Shown here in pieces: positions 40,997-50,590 of a DNA stretch of 64,000 nt (positions within the stretch are counted from its first letter, which is position 1; every line of letters starts with the position of its first letter). The notes under the pieces are model-generated. The model saw only the letters and a program-made list of their open reading frames with translations, was not told where the DNA came from and ran no database searches. Source of the stretch: Dyella humicola (lineage in GTDB: Bacteria; Pseudomonadota; Gammaproteobacteria; Xanthomonadales; Rhodanobacteraceae); NCBI RefSeq assembly GCF_026283945.1, contig NZ_JAPDPC010000001.1, positions 2,852,001 to 2,916,000 of the forward strand, in the 5' to 3' direction. Made by a program: the position numbers and the translations under genes.

Positions 40997-43900
40997 TCAT
41001 CCCTCCTGACCGACCGAGGGATGATCGTCGTCGGGCTTGGACGGCTCCGTCCCGGACGGCGCGGCTTTGGCGGGCTTCTTGCCGGCCGACATCGTTTCCA
41101 GTCCCCAGAAGAACATCGGGATGAACAGCAATGCGATCACGGTGGCGCCCAGCATGCCAAACACGACACCGGTGCCCAGTGAGCGGCGGCTGGCGGCAGA
41201 GGCCCCACTAGCAATCGCCAACGGCACGCAGCCGAGAATGAAGGCCAGCGATGTCATGATGATGGGGCGCAGGCGCAGCTTGGCCGCATGCAGCGACGCG
41301 TCGTAGGCGTTCAGCCCCTCCTTCTCGCGCATCTCGACGGCAAATTCGAAAATGAGAATCGCGTTTTTCGCTGCCAGTGCAATCAGCACGGTCAGGCCGA
41401 TCTGGAAATACACGTCGTTTTCCATGCCGCGCAGCAAGATACCGACGAGGGCGCCAAACAGCGCGAACGGTACGGCCATCAGCACGCCGAGTGGCAGCGA
41501 CCACTTTTCGTACTGGGCTGCAAGAATGAGGAAGACCATGCCAAGCGCGAAGGCGAACACGGCAGCGGCTGTCGATCCCGCGGTCTTTTCCTCGAACGCC
41601 TGGCCGCTCCAGCCGTAGCTGTAGCCGGCACCAAGCACTTCTCGCGCCGTGTCTTCCATGGCCGCAATGGCCTGGCCGGAGCTGTAACCCGGGGCGGCGT
41701 CGCCGGTGATCTTGGCGGCGGGGAAGTTATTGAAACGGGTAACGATATCGGCGCCCGCCACATATCGACTGGTGGTCATGGACTTGATCGGGACCATGTC
41801 GCGGCGCTTGTTCCTGACATAGAGCTGCTGGAGATCCTCTGGCCGCATGCGATATTGCGGCTCCGCCTGCATGATCACCTGGAACAGTCGACTGCTCTTG
41901 GGAAACTGGCTGACATACAGCGATCCAAACATGGTCTGCAGGACCGAGTAGACGTCCTGTACGGCAACCCCCTGCGATTCGGTGCGCTCACGATCAACCT
42001 CCACCAGCAGCTGGCGCGAGCGTGTGTTGATCAGTGAATTCACCCCGCGCAGCTCCGGTCGCTGCTTCGCCTTGGCGATAAACGCACGGGTGGTCGCCTC
42101 GAGCATCTGGTAACTACCGCTGCCGGTACTCTGCAACCAGAATTCGAAGCCGCCGGTCGTACCGAGACCGGGAATCGATGGCGGATTCACTGCCACCACT
42201 GCACCTTCGGTGAACGCGGCGAAGGCCTTGTGTGAGTCTTTAATGAGGTCGGCCGCACCCTGCCCTTCGCCACGCTCCGCAAAGCTCTTCAGCGTCACGA
42301 ACAAGGTGCCCGCGTTGGCCTTGTACTGGGAGTCGATAAGGCTGTAGCCGACCGGCGCGGCGATCGACTGCACGCCAGGCTGCTTGGCAAACCAGTCCTC
42401 CGCGCGCTTGGATAGATCGCTGGTCCGATCCAGGCTGGCGGCATCAGGGAGCATCACGGCGGCAAAAATATAGCCCTGGTCTTCGGTCGGCAGAAATGAC
42501 GTGGGAATGTGCCTGAACAGCCCCACCATGATCGCGATCATGCCCGCGATGATCAGCAAGGAAGCGACCACCCGCTTGATCGCCAGCTGCACGGCGCGAC
42601 CATAGCCTTCCGTGAAGCGGTCGAACTGGGTATTGAACCAGGTGAAGAAGCGGTTCTTCTTGTGGCTACCCGGCTTGAGCAGGATCGCCGCGAGTGCCGG
42701 CGACAGGGTCAGCGCCACGATGCCCGACAAGAGGACGGACACGGCGATCGTCACCGCGAACTGCTTGTAGAGTTGCCCGGTGATGCCGGAGAGAAACGCC
42801 ACCGGGATAAACACCGCGAGCAGGACCAGTACGATGGCAATCACTGGCCCACTGACTTCGTCCATCGCCTTCTTGGCTGCTTGCTTGGGCGCCAGCTTGA
42901 ACTCGGTCATATTGCGTTCGACGTTTTCGATCACCACGATCGCGTCGTCCACCACGATGCCGATCGCCAGAACCATGCCAAACAAGGTCAGCATATTGAT
43001 CGAGAAACCGAGTGCGCTCATGCCGATAAAGGTGCCGATGATCGATACCGGCACCGCCAGGATCGGCACCAGGGTGGCGCGGAAGCTCTGTAGGAACAGG
43101 TAGACGACGACGATGACGAGGAGCACCGCCTCACCCAGCGTGTGCACCACCTCGCCAATCGAGTCCTTCACGAACTCCGTGGTGTCGAGCGCGACTTCGT
43201 AATCGAGCCCCGGCGGGAAGCTCTTCTTCAGCTCGGCGAGCGTGCTGCGCACCTTCTTGGAGACATCGAGCGCATTGGCGCCGGACTGTTGATAGACGGC
43301 AATCAGCGTCGCCGTCTTGCCGTTGAATCGCCCGCGTAAGGTGTAGTCCTTCGAACCCAGTTCAGCCGTGGCCACGTCCTTCAGGCGCACCAGCGCGGCG
43401 GCGTCGCCGGTCCCTCCGCGCAGGATGATCTCTTCGAACTCCGACGGCTGGGTCATGCGACCCCTGGTGGCAATCGGAAACGTCTGCTGGACCGGCCCCG
43501 GCGTCGGCGCCTGGCCAATGCGTCCCGCGGAAAACTGCTGATTCTGCTGGGCAATCGCCTGCTGGACATCGCCGACGGTGATGCCGAGTTTCGCCATGCG
43601 GTCAGGCTTGAGCCAAATACGCATGGCGTAGTCCGCGGAACCAAAGATCGCCGCCTGGTTGGCGCCGGGAATCCGCTTCAGGGCATCGAGCACATAGACG
43701 TTGGCGTAGTTGGCGACATAGGCCTGATCGAACGCGTTGTCCGGTGCATAGACGGCGATCACCATCATGAAAGCCGACGAGCGCTTCTGCACGGAAACAC
43801 CTTGCGCCGTGACCGCATCGGGCAGGAACGGCAGCGCCAGGTTCACTCGGTTCTGCACATCGACCTGGGCCAGCGCCGGGTCGGTGCCGATATTGAAGAA

Positions 43901-44182
43901 GCCGGTAATGGTCAGGTTGCCGGTCGATGAACTCGTCGAGTTCATGTAGATCATGTTGTCCGCGCCGTTGATCTGTTGTTCCAGCGGCGCGGCGACGTTT
44001 TGCGCGACGATCTCCGAGCTGGCACCCGGATAGGTGGCGGTCACCGTGATCGTCGGCGGCGCGATATCAGGAAACTGCGCGATCGGCAGATTGACCATCG
44101 CCACCAGACCGGCGACGACGAGGATGATGGACACGACCGACGCGAAGATCGGCCGGTCGATGAAGAAGTGCGAAAAATTCAT
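40997..44182 (-). CDS. RND multidrug efflux permease (HAE-1, AcrB/MexB-like)
   Basis: A 1061-residue inner membrane proton/drug antiporter with the normal twelve-TM, two-large-loop layout. It begins MNFSHFFIDRPIFASVVSI, typical of the family. TM4 carries the proton-relay region GIVVDDAIVVIENVERNM, and VALDTTEFVKDSIGEVVHTL and MTSLAFILGCVPLAIASGA are family blocks. The start overlaps the adaptor stop by 4 nt (ATGA). Its adaptor is unusual in being fused to an OmpA-like domain. Confidence 0.96.
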   Translation of the reverse strand: MNFSHFFIDRPIFASVVSIILVVAGLVAMVNLPIAQFPDIAPPTITVTATYPGASSEIVAQNVAAPLEQQINGADNMIYMNSTSSSTGNLTITGFFNIGTDPALAQVDVQNRVNLALPFLPDAVTAQGVSVQKRSSAFMMVIAVYAPDNAFDQAYVANYANVYVLDALKRIPGANQAAIFGSADYAMRIWLKPDRMAKLGITVGDVQQAIAQQNQQFSAGRIGQAPTPGPVQQTFPIATRGRMTQPSEFEEIILRGGTGDAAALVRLKDVATAELGSKDYTLRGRFNGKTATLIAVYQQSGANALDVSKKVRSTLAELKKSFPPGLDYEVALDTTEFVKDSIGEVVHTLGEAVLLVIVVVYLFLQSFRATLVPILAVPVSIIGTFIGMSALGFSINMLTLFGMVLAIGIVVDDAIVVIENVERNMTEFKLAPKQAAKKAMDEVSGPVIAIVLVLLAVFIPVAFLSGITGQLYKQFAVTIAVSVLLSGIVALTLSPALAAILLKPGSHKKNRFFTWFNTQFDRFTEGYGRAVQLAIKRVVASLLIIAGMIAIMVGLFRHIPTSFLPTEDQGYIFAAVMLPDAASLDRTSDLSKRAEDWFAKQPGVQSIAAPVGYSLIDSQYKANAGTLFVTLKSFAERGEGQGAADLIKDSHKAFAAFTEGAVVAVNPPSIPGLGTTGGFEFWLQSTGSGSYQMLEATTRAFIAKAKQRPELRGVNSLINTRSRQLLVEVDRERTESQGVAVQDVYSVLQTMFGSLYVSQFPKSSRLFQVIMQAEPQYRMRPEDLQQLYVRNKRRDMVPIKSMTTSRYVAGADIVTRFNNFPAAKITGDAAPGYSSGQAIAAMEDTAREVLGAGYSYGWSGQAFEEKTAGSTAAAVFAFALGMVFLILAAQYEKWSLPLGVLMAVPFALFGALVGILLRGMENDVYFQIGLTVLIALAAKNAILIFEFAVEMREKEGLNAYDASLHAAKLRLRPIIMTSLAFILGCVPLAIASGASAASRRSLGTGVVFGMLGATVIALLFIPMFFWGLETMSAGKKPAKAAPSGTEPSKPDDDHPSVGQEG

Positions 44183-45750
44183 TGCGCTTCTCTCGCTGCG
44201 GCCGGTTTTCCTGCGGGAACCACCGTGACCTCGACCCGGCGCGCTTCATCCTTGGTCCCGGCGGTGATATCCGCCGGTGGACGCAACTCGATCCGGTCCT
44301 CCGCAACGCCAGCCACGAGCAAGGCCGAGCGCACGGCCTTCGCGCGGGCCGCGGCCAACTTGAGATTGGCCTCATGCGAACCCGACGCATCGGCGTAACC
44401 CGAGATCACGGCACGTGCCGACGCAGCGCCATGCAGCTGTGCTGCGATCGGCGCGAGCTGCGAGGCCGCATCTTCCGAGATTTGCGCGCTGCCGACCTCA
44501 AAGAGCAGCGCAGCCTTCGCCCCAGCATGCGCTTGCGCGGATGGGGCGCCGCCAGGGGAAGGCGTCGTGTTGGCAGCGCCGCCGTTACCCTGCTTTGCGA
44601 CTGCTTTCGGCGCCGCTACGGCGGGCAGTTTCGCGGGATGGGCCTTCACCGGCGCGCCAGGCGCGAGCCGGATGAAGTTATCCACGATGACCTGGTCCCC
44701 CGCATGCAGTCCTGAGTTGACGACCCAGTCCGTGCCGTTCCATTCGCCGGTTTCCACCAGCCGCGGCTGCGCCTTTCCCTCGGCCGTCACCGTCCATACG
44801 AACGAGCCCTGCTCGCCTTGTTGTACGGCTTCCTGCGGCACCGAAATCGCCTTGGCTCGCTCCGCTCCCGACACCTTCACGCGCACGAACTGACCGGGCC
44901 GCAGAAGACCTTCTTGATTGTCGAACACCGCGCGTACGAGATACGTCCCCGTTTCGGTATTGAGCGAGGCATCGGAAAAGGTGATGCGGCCGCGCAGCGG
45001 AAACACGCTGCCATCGGCAAGCACGATCTCCACTTCCAGCATGCCTAGCGCCGGCAGCTTGAGCGCGCCCGATGTCGTCTGCTCGCGCAAGCGCAACAGT
45101 TCGTTTTCAGAAAGGGCGAAATTCACCCACATCGGGTCCAGCTTCGCGACATAGGTGAGCAGGCTGTTGGCGGAGTCGATGTACGAGCCATCCTGCTTCT
45201 TGGCAAAGCTGGAGAGCCCCGTCACGGGTGAGGTGATGGTGGTGTATCCGAGATTGAGCTGTGCACTGGTTACATCGGCGCGTGCCTGCTCAACCGCAGC
45301 AGCGGCGGCCTGTTGCTGGCCGGTCGCGTCGTCAAGATCCTTCTGGCTCAAGGCATTCTTGGCCGCGAGCGGACGCACACGATTGAGGTTGGCCTGTGCG
45401 GTATCGAGCCGGGCACGCTGCTGATTGAATTCGGCCTGCGCCGCGTCAAGCGCCGCCTCGAACGGCTTTCGATCCATGCGGAACATCACGTCACCCGCGT
45501 GCACCATGGAACCTTCCTTGTAAACCCGCTCCTCAAGGAAGCCATTCACGCGCGCGCGTATCTCAACCTGCTGGGAACTCTCGGTCTGCCCCACATATTC
45601 AAAAATGACCGGTACATCGCGAAGCGACACCGCCATGACACCCACCTCGGTGGGAGCCGCGGCAGGCGGACCTTCCTTGCTCCCGCCGCATCCGAACAAC
45701 GATGCAGACAAAAGAGCCGCAGCGACCAAGGCATGTAGTCTGCGCATCAT
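44179..45750 (-). CDS. RND periplasmic adaptor fused to C-terminal OmpA-like domain
   Basis: A 523-residue lipoprotein (LFGC, Cys21). Residues about 35-360 are a standard AcrA/MexA adaptor: EYVGQTESSQQVEIRARVNG, coiled-coil hairpin, PVTGLSSFAKK lipoyl half, beta-barrel and membrane-proximal domain. An Ala/Pro/Gly-rich linker (about 363-408) joins an OmpA-like peptidoglycan-binding fold (about 410-510). That fold has VISGYADASGSHEANLKLAA, RAKAVRSALL and a final ARRVEVTV. Ordinary adaptors end near 380-400 residues. The fusion would tie the pump to the cell wall. It is first in the operon, divergent from the SulP gene. Confidence 0.92.
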   Translation of the reverse strand: MMRRLHALVAAALLSASLFGCGGSKEGPPAAAPTEVGVMAVSLRDVPVIFEYVGQTESSQQVEIRARVNGFLEERVYKEGSMVHAGDVMFRMDRKPFEAALDAAQAEFNQQRARLDTAQANLNRVRPLAAKNALSQKDLDDATGQQQAAAAAVEQARADVTSAQLNLGYTTITSPVTGLSSFAKKQDGSYIDSANSLLTYVAKLDPMWVNFALSENELLRLREQTTSGALKLPALGMLEVEIVLADGSVFPLRGRITFSDASLNTETGTYLVRAVFDNQEGLLRPGQFVRVKVSGAERAKAISVPQEAVQQGEQGSFVWTVTAEGKAQPRLVETGEWNGTDWVVNSGLHAGDQVIVDNFIRLAPGAPVKAHPAKLPAVAAPKAVAKQGNGGAANTTPSPGGAPSAQAHAGAKAALLFEVGSAQISEDAASQLAPIAAQLHGAASARAVISGYADASGSHEANLKLAAARAKAVRSALLVAGVAEDRIELRPPADITAGTKDEARRVEVTVVPAGKPAAAREAQ

Positions 45751-46103
45751 TCAGACCTTCTCACCGGCAAGCACTGCTGACGTGCCACGACACGCCTCCT
45801 GGCCTCCCTTTGGCGTCGGACAAAGGGCTGATGACCACCATGACTCCGTGAAACGCGGCGCCCCGCATGTCCGTAGTTCTACGTAGGCCCGCGTGCGTTC
45901 CATTACTGGTCAACCCGACTTTCTCGTCATGCATGGCTTGCCAACCGACATCGACAAGCTGTGGGCAACGAAGCCCCTGACCGACAGGTTCGCTGCCTAT
46001 ATCACACCATTCGAGTGACCTTGAGAATCGTAAATTTACTGTCTGACGGTACGCGTCTCTCTGTCGCCAAGCACACCGAATGGGCGGCCTTATACTCGCA
46101 ACC
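45751..46103. other. Divergent intergenic region, RND operon / SulP gene
   Basis: About 350 bp without a convincing gene. It should contain promoters for the adaptor-permease-channel operon (leftward) and the SulP transporter (rightward). No regulator gene sits next to the pump, and I see no unambiguous operator. Confidence 0.45.
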
Positions 46104-47831
46104 ATGCGAGACGATTCATCGACGCGTACTGCGGGTCGCCGCTTGCCGGTGCTGGACTGGCTTCGCGGCTATCGCCGCGACTGGATCAAGCCGGACCTCA
46201 TCGCGGGAGTAACGGTTGCCGCAATCGTCATTCCCAAGGCCCTGGCCTATGCCACCGTGGCGGGACTGCCCGTGCAAGTCGGGCTTTATACGGCGTTCCT
46301 TCCGATGGTGATCTACGCGCTGTTTGGATCCTCACGGCCACTCAGCGTGAGTACCACGGCAACGCTCGCGATCCTCACGGGGGCCGCCCTGGCCCGGGTG
46401 GCGCCGGGCGCGGGGGACGCGGAGCTGCTACGCGCCTCAGCAACCTTGACCTTGCTGGTGGGAACCATGCTCACGCTCGCCGCGCTGCTACGCCTGGGCT
46501 TTGTGGCGAACTTCATCTCCGATCCCGTGCTGACCGGTTTCAAGGCCGGTATCGCAGTTGTCATCGTGCTCGACCAGCTGCCGAAGTTGCTCGGCATTCA
46601 TTTTCCCAAGGGCGGCTTTTTCCACAATGTACTGGCGCTCGCCAGTGGCCTTCCGCACGCGTCCTTGGCGACCATGGTCGTGGGACTCGCCACCATCGTT
46701 ATCCTGGTGACGATGGAACATTTCGCGCCGCGGGCCCCGACGCCACTGATTGCCGTGGCTTGTGGCATTGCTGCCGTCGCGCTGTTCGGCTTGCCGTCGC
46801 ATGGCGTCGAAATCGTCGGCCATGTGCCGACCGGCTTGCCTGCGCTGACCAAGCCGGACCTGTCGCTCGTCGCGTCGCTGTGGCCCGCCGCCGCGGGCAT
46901 TGCCCTGATGAGCTTCACCGAGACGATCGCCTCCGGACGGGCCTTCGCCACACGCGAAGAACCCACGCCGCAGCCCAATCGGGAGTTGGTGGCAACTGGA
47001 CTCGCCAACGTCGGCGGCGCCTTGCTTGGCTCCATGCCGGCAGGCGGTGGCACCACCCAGACGGCGGTCAATCGCCTGGTCGGCGCGCGCAGCCAACTGG
47101 CAGCGTTGGTCACCGCCGCCATGACGCTCGGCACCATGCTGCTGCTGGCCCCGTTTATCGGTCAGATGCCGGAAGCCACACTAGCGGCGGTGGTCATCGT
47201 GTATTCGATTGGCCTGATCAAGCCCGCCGAGTTCCGCGCCATCATCACCGTGCGGCGCACGGAATTCGTATGGGCACTGGTGGCGTGCGCGGGCGTCGTG
47301 CTGCTCGGTACCTTGCAGGGGATTCTTGTGGCCATCGTGGTGTCACTGGCGGCACTTGCCCACCAGGTATCCAATCCTCCGATCTATGTGCTGGCGCGAA
47401 AACCCGGCACGACGGTATTCCGACCCGTATCCGAGGATCACCCCGACGACGAGGTGTTCCCCGGCCTCCTGCTATTGCGGCCAGAGGGGCGCATTTTCTT
47501 CGCCAACGCCGGCAACCTGGGTCACAAGATCCAGCAGCTTATTGTCGAAGCAAATGCCCGCGTCGTCGTGCTGCACCTGCGCGCCGTCTTCGATCTTGAG
47601 TACACGGCGCTCAAGATGCTGATCGATGCAGAGAAGAAGCTCTCGGACCAGGGCATAACGCTCTGGCTGGTCGGCCTCAACCCAGGTGTGCTGACCATGG
47701 TGCAGCGGTCTCCGCTGGGCGCGACCTTGGGGGAAGAACGCCTGTTCTTCAATCTGGATCAGACGGTGGCCGCATGGCTGGCACATCGAGGTCCAAGCCA
47801 AGCCTCGAGCACGTTGCGCGAATCACGCTGA
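46104..47831 (+). CDS. SulP-family anion transporter with STAS domain
   Basis: A protein of about 575 residues in the SulP family (sulfate, bicarbonate or dicarboxylate transport across the inner membrane). The N-terminal conserved block is DLIAGVTVAAIVIPKALAYA, followed by GLPVQVGLYTAFLPMVIYAL and a long hydrophobic domain. TETIASGRAFATREE and NVGGALLGSMPAGGGTTQTAV are also typical. The STAS domain is at about residues 430-560 (VVVLHLRAVFDLEYTALKML). The start is uncertain: ATG 46104 or 46080, neither with a good Shine-Dalgarno. The substrate is unknown; bicarbonate would fit a region of CO2-releasing decarboxylases, but that is speculation. Confidence 0.88.
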   Translation: MRDDSSTRTAGRRLPVLDWLRGYRRDWIKPDLIAGVTVAAIVIPKALAYATVAGLPVQVGLYTAFLPMVIYALFGSSRPLSVSTTATLAILTGAALARVAPGAGDAELLRASATLTLLVGTMLTLAALLRLGFVANFISDPVLTGFKAGIAVVIVLDQLPKLLGIHFPKGGFFHNVLALASGLPHASLATMVVGLATIVILVTMEHFAPRAPTPLIAVACGIAAVALFGLPSHGVEIVGHVPTGLPALTKPDLSLVASLWPAAAGIALMSFTETIASGRAFATREEPTPQPNRELVATGLANVGGALLGSMPAGGGTTQTAVNRLVGARSQLAALVTAAMTLGTMLLLAPFIGQMPEATLAAVVIVYSIGLIKPAEFRAIITVRRTEFVWALVACAGVVLLGTLQGILVAIVVSLAALAHQVSNPPIYVLARKPGTTVFRPVSEDHPDDEVFPGLLLLRPEGRIFFANAGNLGHKIQQLIVEANARVVVLHLRAVFDLEYTALKMLIDAEKKLSDQGITLWLVGLNPGVLTMVQRSPLGATLGEERLFFNLDQTVAAWLAHRGPSQASSTLRESR

Positions 47832-47882
47832 ATCTTTCACCGTTCCATTTGCCTACGAGGGAGCGGCCGAAAGATAACAGTT

Positions 47883-47898
47883 TAAGTAATTTTACTTA
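47883..47898. promoter_or_regulatory. 16-bp palindrome in the PotE upstream region
   Basis: TAAGTAA/TTACTTA with a 2-nt centre forms a perfect palindrome in an AT-rich patch about 320 bp before the PotE-like start. It may be an operator or part of a promoter region. The rest of 47832-48216 shows no gene. Confidence 0.35.
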
Positions 47899-48216
47899 CG
47901 CAAGCCAAAACGAATGATGTCACTTTTGTTGCGCCATTCGTTCGATCGCTACGGTGCGACAGCGTCAGCTATTTCCGCCTACGTGAAACGCACACGCGAC
48001 ACTCACCACATGAATTGTCTAGATGCAGCGTCGATCAAGCGATTTGTCCATCAGACTGATTCACACGCTCTTGATCGAAGCCAGCGCAAAGTCCCGATCG
48101 CTATGGGGACTCAGCGATTGCTTTTGCAGGTGCGACAAAAACGGACCGGCTAAGGATCGCGCGTCCTTGTGCCGGACACGAAACTCCTTGACATCGAAGG
48201 GTGTGGGAGGAATCCG

Positions 48217-49548
48217 ATGGCCGGCACCAAGAAGATGACCATGATGCAGCTGACCCTTTTGGTCGCTGTGAACATGATGGGCTCCGGCATCATTATGCTG
48301 CCAGCCAATATGGCCCAGGTTGGCGCCATTTCACTGCTCTCGTGGGGGGTCACGGCGCTCGGATCGATGGCCATCGCCTACGGCTTTGCCCAGGCGGGCC
48401 TGTTCAATCAGCGCATTGGCGGCATGGCCGCATATGCCGAAGACGCCTATGGAAAGGGCGGCTATTTCCTGACCTTCTTTCTTTACTTCCTTTCCCTGGC
48501 AATCGGCAACGTGGCCATCGCCATTTCTGCCGTTGGCTACCTCGCGGTGTTTTTCCCCGGCATGTCGGTGACGCCCATCGCCACCTGCATCAGCGTCATA
48601 GGTGTGCTCTGGCTGACTACCATCGCCAACTTCGGTGGGCCAAGCATTACCGGTCGCATTGGTTCCATCACTGTTTGGGGCGTGATCATTCCCGTCGCCG
48701 GCTTGTCCATCATCGGCTGGTTCTGGTTCAAGGGCGCCACGTTTTCGGCTGCCTGGAATCCCAAGGGATTGAGCCTTTTCGAGGGCATCGACTCCAGCAT
48801 TTCGCTCACGCTATGGGCATTTCTTGGCATGGAGTCTGCCGCACAAAACTCAGACGCCGTCGAGAATCCGAAGCGCGATGTTCCGCTCGCATGCATGCTT
48901 GGGACGCTTGGCGCCGCCGCCGTCTACGTGCTGTCGACCACGGTTATCCAGGGCATCGTACCGAATGCACAACTGGCCGAGTCGACCGCGCCGTTCGCGC
49001 TCGCCTATTCGGAAATGTTCAACCCCACGATCGGCGCGGTCATCCGGGCACTGGCCATTCTCGCCTGCCTGGGCTCCCTGCTTGGATGGCAGTTCACCAT
49101 CGCCCAGACCGCCAAGACGGCCGCCGAAGGGCGGATGTTCCCGAAGTTCTTCGCGAAGACCAACCGCCTCACCGCACCGGTGATCGGGATGATCGTCATG
49201 GGCATCGTGCAGAGTGCGTTGGCGTTATCGACGGCCTCCCCAAGCCTGAGCAAGCAATTCGCGGTACTGGTCAATTTGGCCGTGGTCACCAATGTCGTGC
49301 CATACATCATTTCCCTGTCGGCGTTGATGATCATGATGAAAAAGGCCGGGGTTGGCGAACACACTTATCGTCTGAATGCCTTTGTCGTTGCCGTTGCGAT
49401 GCTTTACAGCACCTATGCCATCTACGCTTCCGGTAAAGAGGCCGTGCTCGGCGGCACCATCGCGTTGGCTCTCACCTTTGTGATCTATGGCTTCCTGGCA
49501 CCGCGATTCCCGCCGCCGTTGGTGGTCGACGAAGCGCGAACTGCCTGA
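48217..49548 (+). CDS. potE: PotE-like amino acid/polyamine antiporter (APC family)
   Basis: A 443-residue APC-superfamily transporter with about twelve TM helices. The helix-1 substrate motif is GSGIIMLPANMAQVG and helix 6 has LTLWAFLGMESAAQNSDAVENPKRDVP. The overall pattern is nearest putrescine/ornithine PotE and cadaverine/lysine CadB, which exchange external amino acid for internal amine and complete a decarboxylase-driven proton sink. GGGAGGAA before ATG 48217 fixes the start; a longer frame from 48169 is unlikely. It is followed at 31 bp by an orphan solute-binding protein. Exact substrate is open: ornithine, lysine or arginine. Confidence 0.85.
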   Translation: MAGTKKMTMMQLTLLVAVNMMGSGIIMLPANMAQVGAISLLSWGVTALGSMAIAYGFAQAGLFNQRIGGMAAYAEDAYGKGGYFLTFFLYFLSLAIGNVAIAISAVGYLAVFFPGMSVTPIATCISVIGVLWLTTIANFGGPSITGRIGSITVWGVIIPVAGLSIIGWFWFKGATFSAAWNPKGLSLFEGIDSSISLTLWAFLGMESAAQNSDAVENPKRDVPLACMLGTLGAAAVYVLSTTVIQGIVPNAQLAESTAPFALAYSEMFNPTIGAVIRALAILACLGSLLGWQFTIAQTAKTAAEGRMFPKFFAKTNRLTAPVIGMIVMGIVQSALALSTASPSLSKQFAVLVNLAVVTNVVPYIISLSALMIMMKKAGVGEHTYRLNAFVVAVAMLYSTYAIYASGKEAVLGGTIALALTFVIYGFLAPRFPPPLVVDEARTA

Positions 49549-49579
49549 CGCACTGGCAGGCGAAACTGAGGAGAGGCAC

Positions 49580-50530
49580 ATGCAGATCGCCCGTTTGATG
49601 GCAAGCAAAAAATTTACCTGGCCGCTGATCCTGCTCATCGCAGCCGTGATGGCGCCATCGATGCTGTTAGCCCAAACGCAGGCGCCGGCAGCGAGCACGC
49701 TGGATCGCATCCGCGCGGCGGGGAAAATCACGCTCGGCTACTACGCGAATGCCAAGCCGGTCTCCTTCAAGGACGACTCCGGCAAGATTGATGGCTACGC
49801 CATCGCCCTCTGCCGCCTGATCGCCGCAGACGTGCAATCAAAGCTGGGCCTGTCGAATCTGCCCATGGACTTTGTGGCCGTCGATGCCAACGAACGTTAC
49901 AGCGCGGTGAAAGAGGGACGCATCGACCTGGTCTGCGGGCCGTCAGAGGCCACGCTGGCGCGTCGCGCGGACGTCAGCTATTCGATACCTGTGTTGAGTA
50001 GCGGTATCGGGATCCTGGTTCGGCGCGATTCTCCCGCCGCGTTCCGCGACTTGCTGGAGGGCCTCGGAGCATCCACGCGACCTGTATGGCGCGGATCGCC
50101 TCGGCTGCAGGTACTCGAGGAAAGGCGTTTTGCGGTTATCGGAGGTTCTTCGGCGGAGCGCTTATTGACCGAACGCAGGGCTGAGCTCAACGTCCATGCT
50201 TTCATCTCCGTCGTACCCGACCTCGCCACCGGCATTGGACAAGTGATCAACGGGAGAGCCGATGGCTTCGTCGCCGATCGCACCGTACTGCTCGACCTGG
50301 CCCAGCGTGATCCTTCCGGTAGCCAGGTGATGGTGCTGAATCGAATCTTCGATCGCGAAGCCCTTTCCTTCGTCCTGAGCCGCAATGACGACGATTTCCG
50401 CCTGCTGGTGGATAGCACGCTGAGCAGGCTGTACCGCTCAGGAAAGATCGACACCATCTATGCACAGTTTTTCGGTGCACCGGATGCGGCGATGCGCGAC
50501 TGGTTCCACAACACCGCGCTGCCGGACTGA
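49580..50530 (+). CDS. Amino-acid-type periplasmic solute-binding protein (family 3), orphan
   Basis: A 316-residue protein with a signal peptide (about residues 1-31, ending near MLLAQ). It then shows the SBP family 3 two-lobe fold: LDRIRAAGKITLGYYANAKPVSF, GKIDGYAIALCRLIAADV, NERYSAVKEGRIDLVCGPSEAT, and a late RIFDREALSFVL. GAGGAGAGG upstream fixes ATG. No ABC permease or ATPase gene is in the window. It sits 31 bp after the antiporter, so it probably shares its transcript and may deliver or sense a cationic amino acid in the periplasm; this is inference. Confidence 0.88.
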   Translation: MQIARLMASKKFTWPLILLIAAVMAPSMLLAQTQAPAASTLDRIRAAGKITLGYYANAKPVSFKDDSGKIDGYAIALCRLIAADVQSKLGLSNLPMDFVAVDANERYSAVKEGRIDLVCGPSEATLARRADVSYSIPVLSSGIGILVRRDSPAAFRDLLEGLGASTRPVWRGSPRLQVLEERRFAVIGGSSAERLLTERRAELNVHAFISVVPDLATGIGQVINGRADGFVADRTVLLDLAQRDPSGSQVMVLNRIFDREALSFVLSRNDDDFRLLVDSTLSRLYRSGKIDTIYAQFFGAPDAAMRDWFHNTALPD

Positions 50531-50536
50531 CGCTCC

Positions 50537-50563
50537 CCGGATCCGCGTGAACACGCGATCCGG
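50537..50563 (+). terminator. Strong hairpin after the solute-binding protein gene
   Basis: CCGGAT-C-CGCGTG pairs with CACGCGATCCGG (one bulged C, AA loop), 6 bp after the stop codon. There is no T-run, so it may be a weak terminator or an mRNA-stabilising structure between this gene and the porin at 50591. Confidence 0.5.
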
Positions 50564-50590
50564 ACCATTCAGATTGGCGAGGATTTGGTG

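Noticed and set aside
48201-49436. A 411-codon alternative frame inside the PotE-like gene
   Set aside because: Rich in His, Arg and Cys with no membrane segments; it is an out-of-frame reading of a clear APC transporter.
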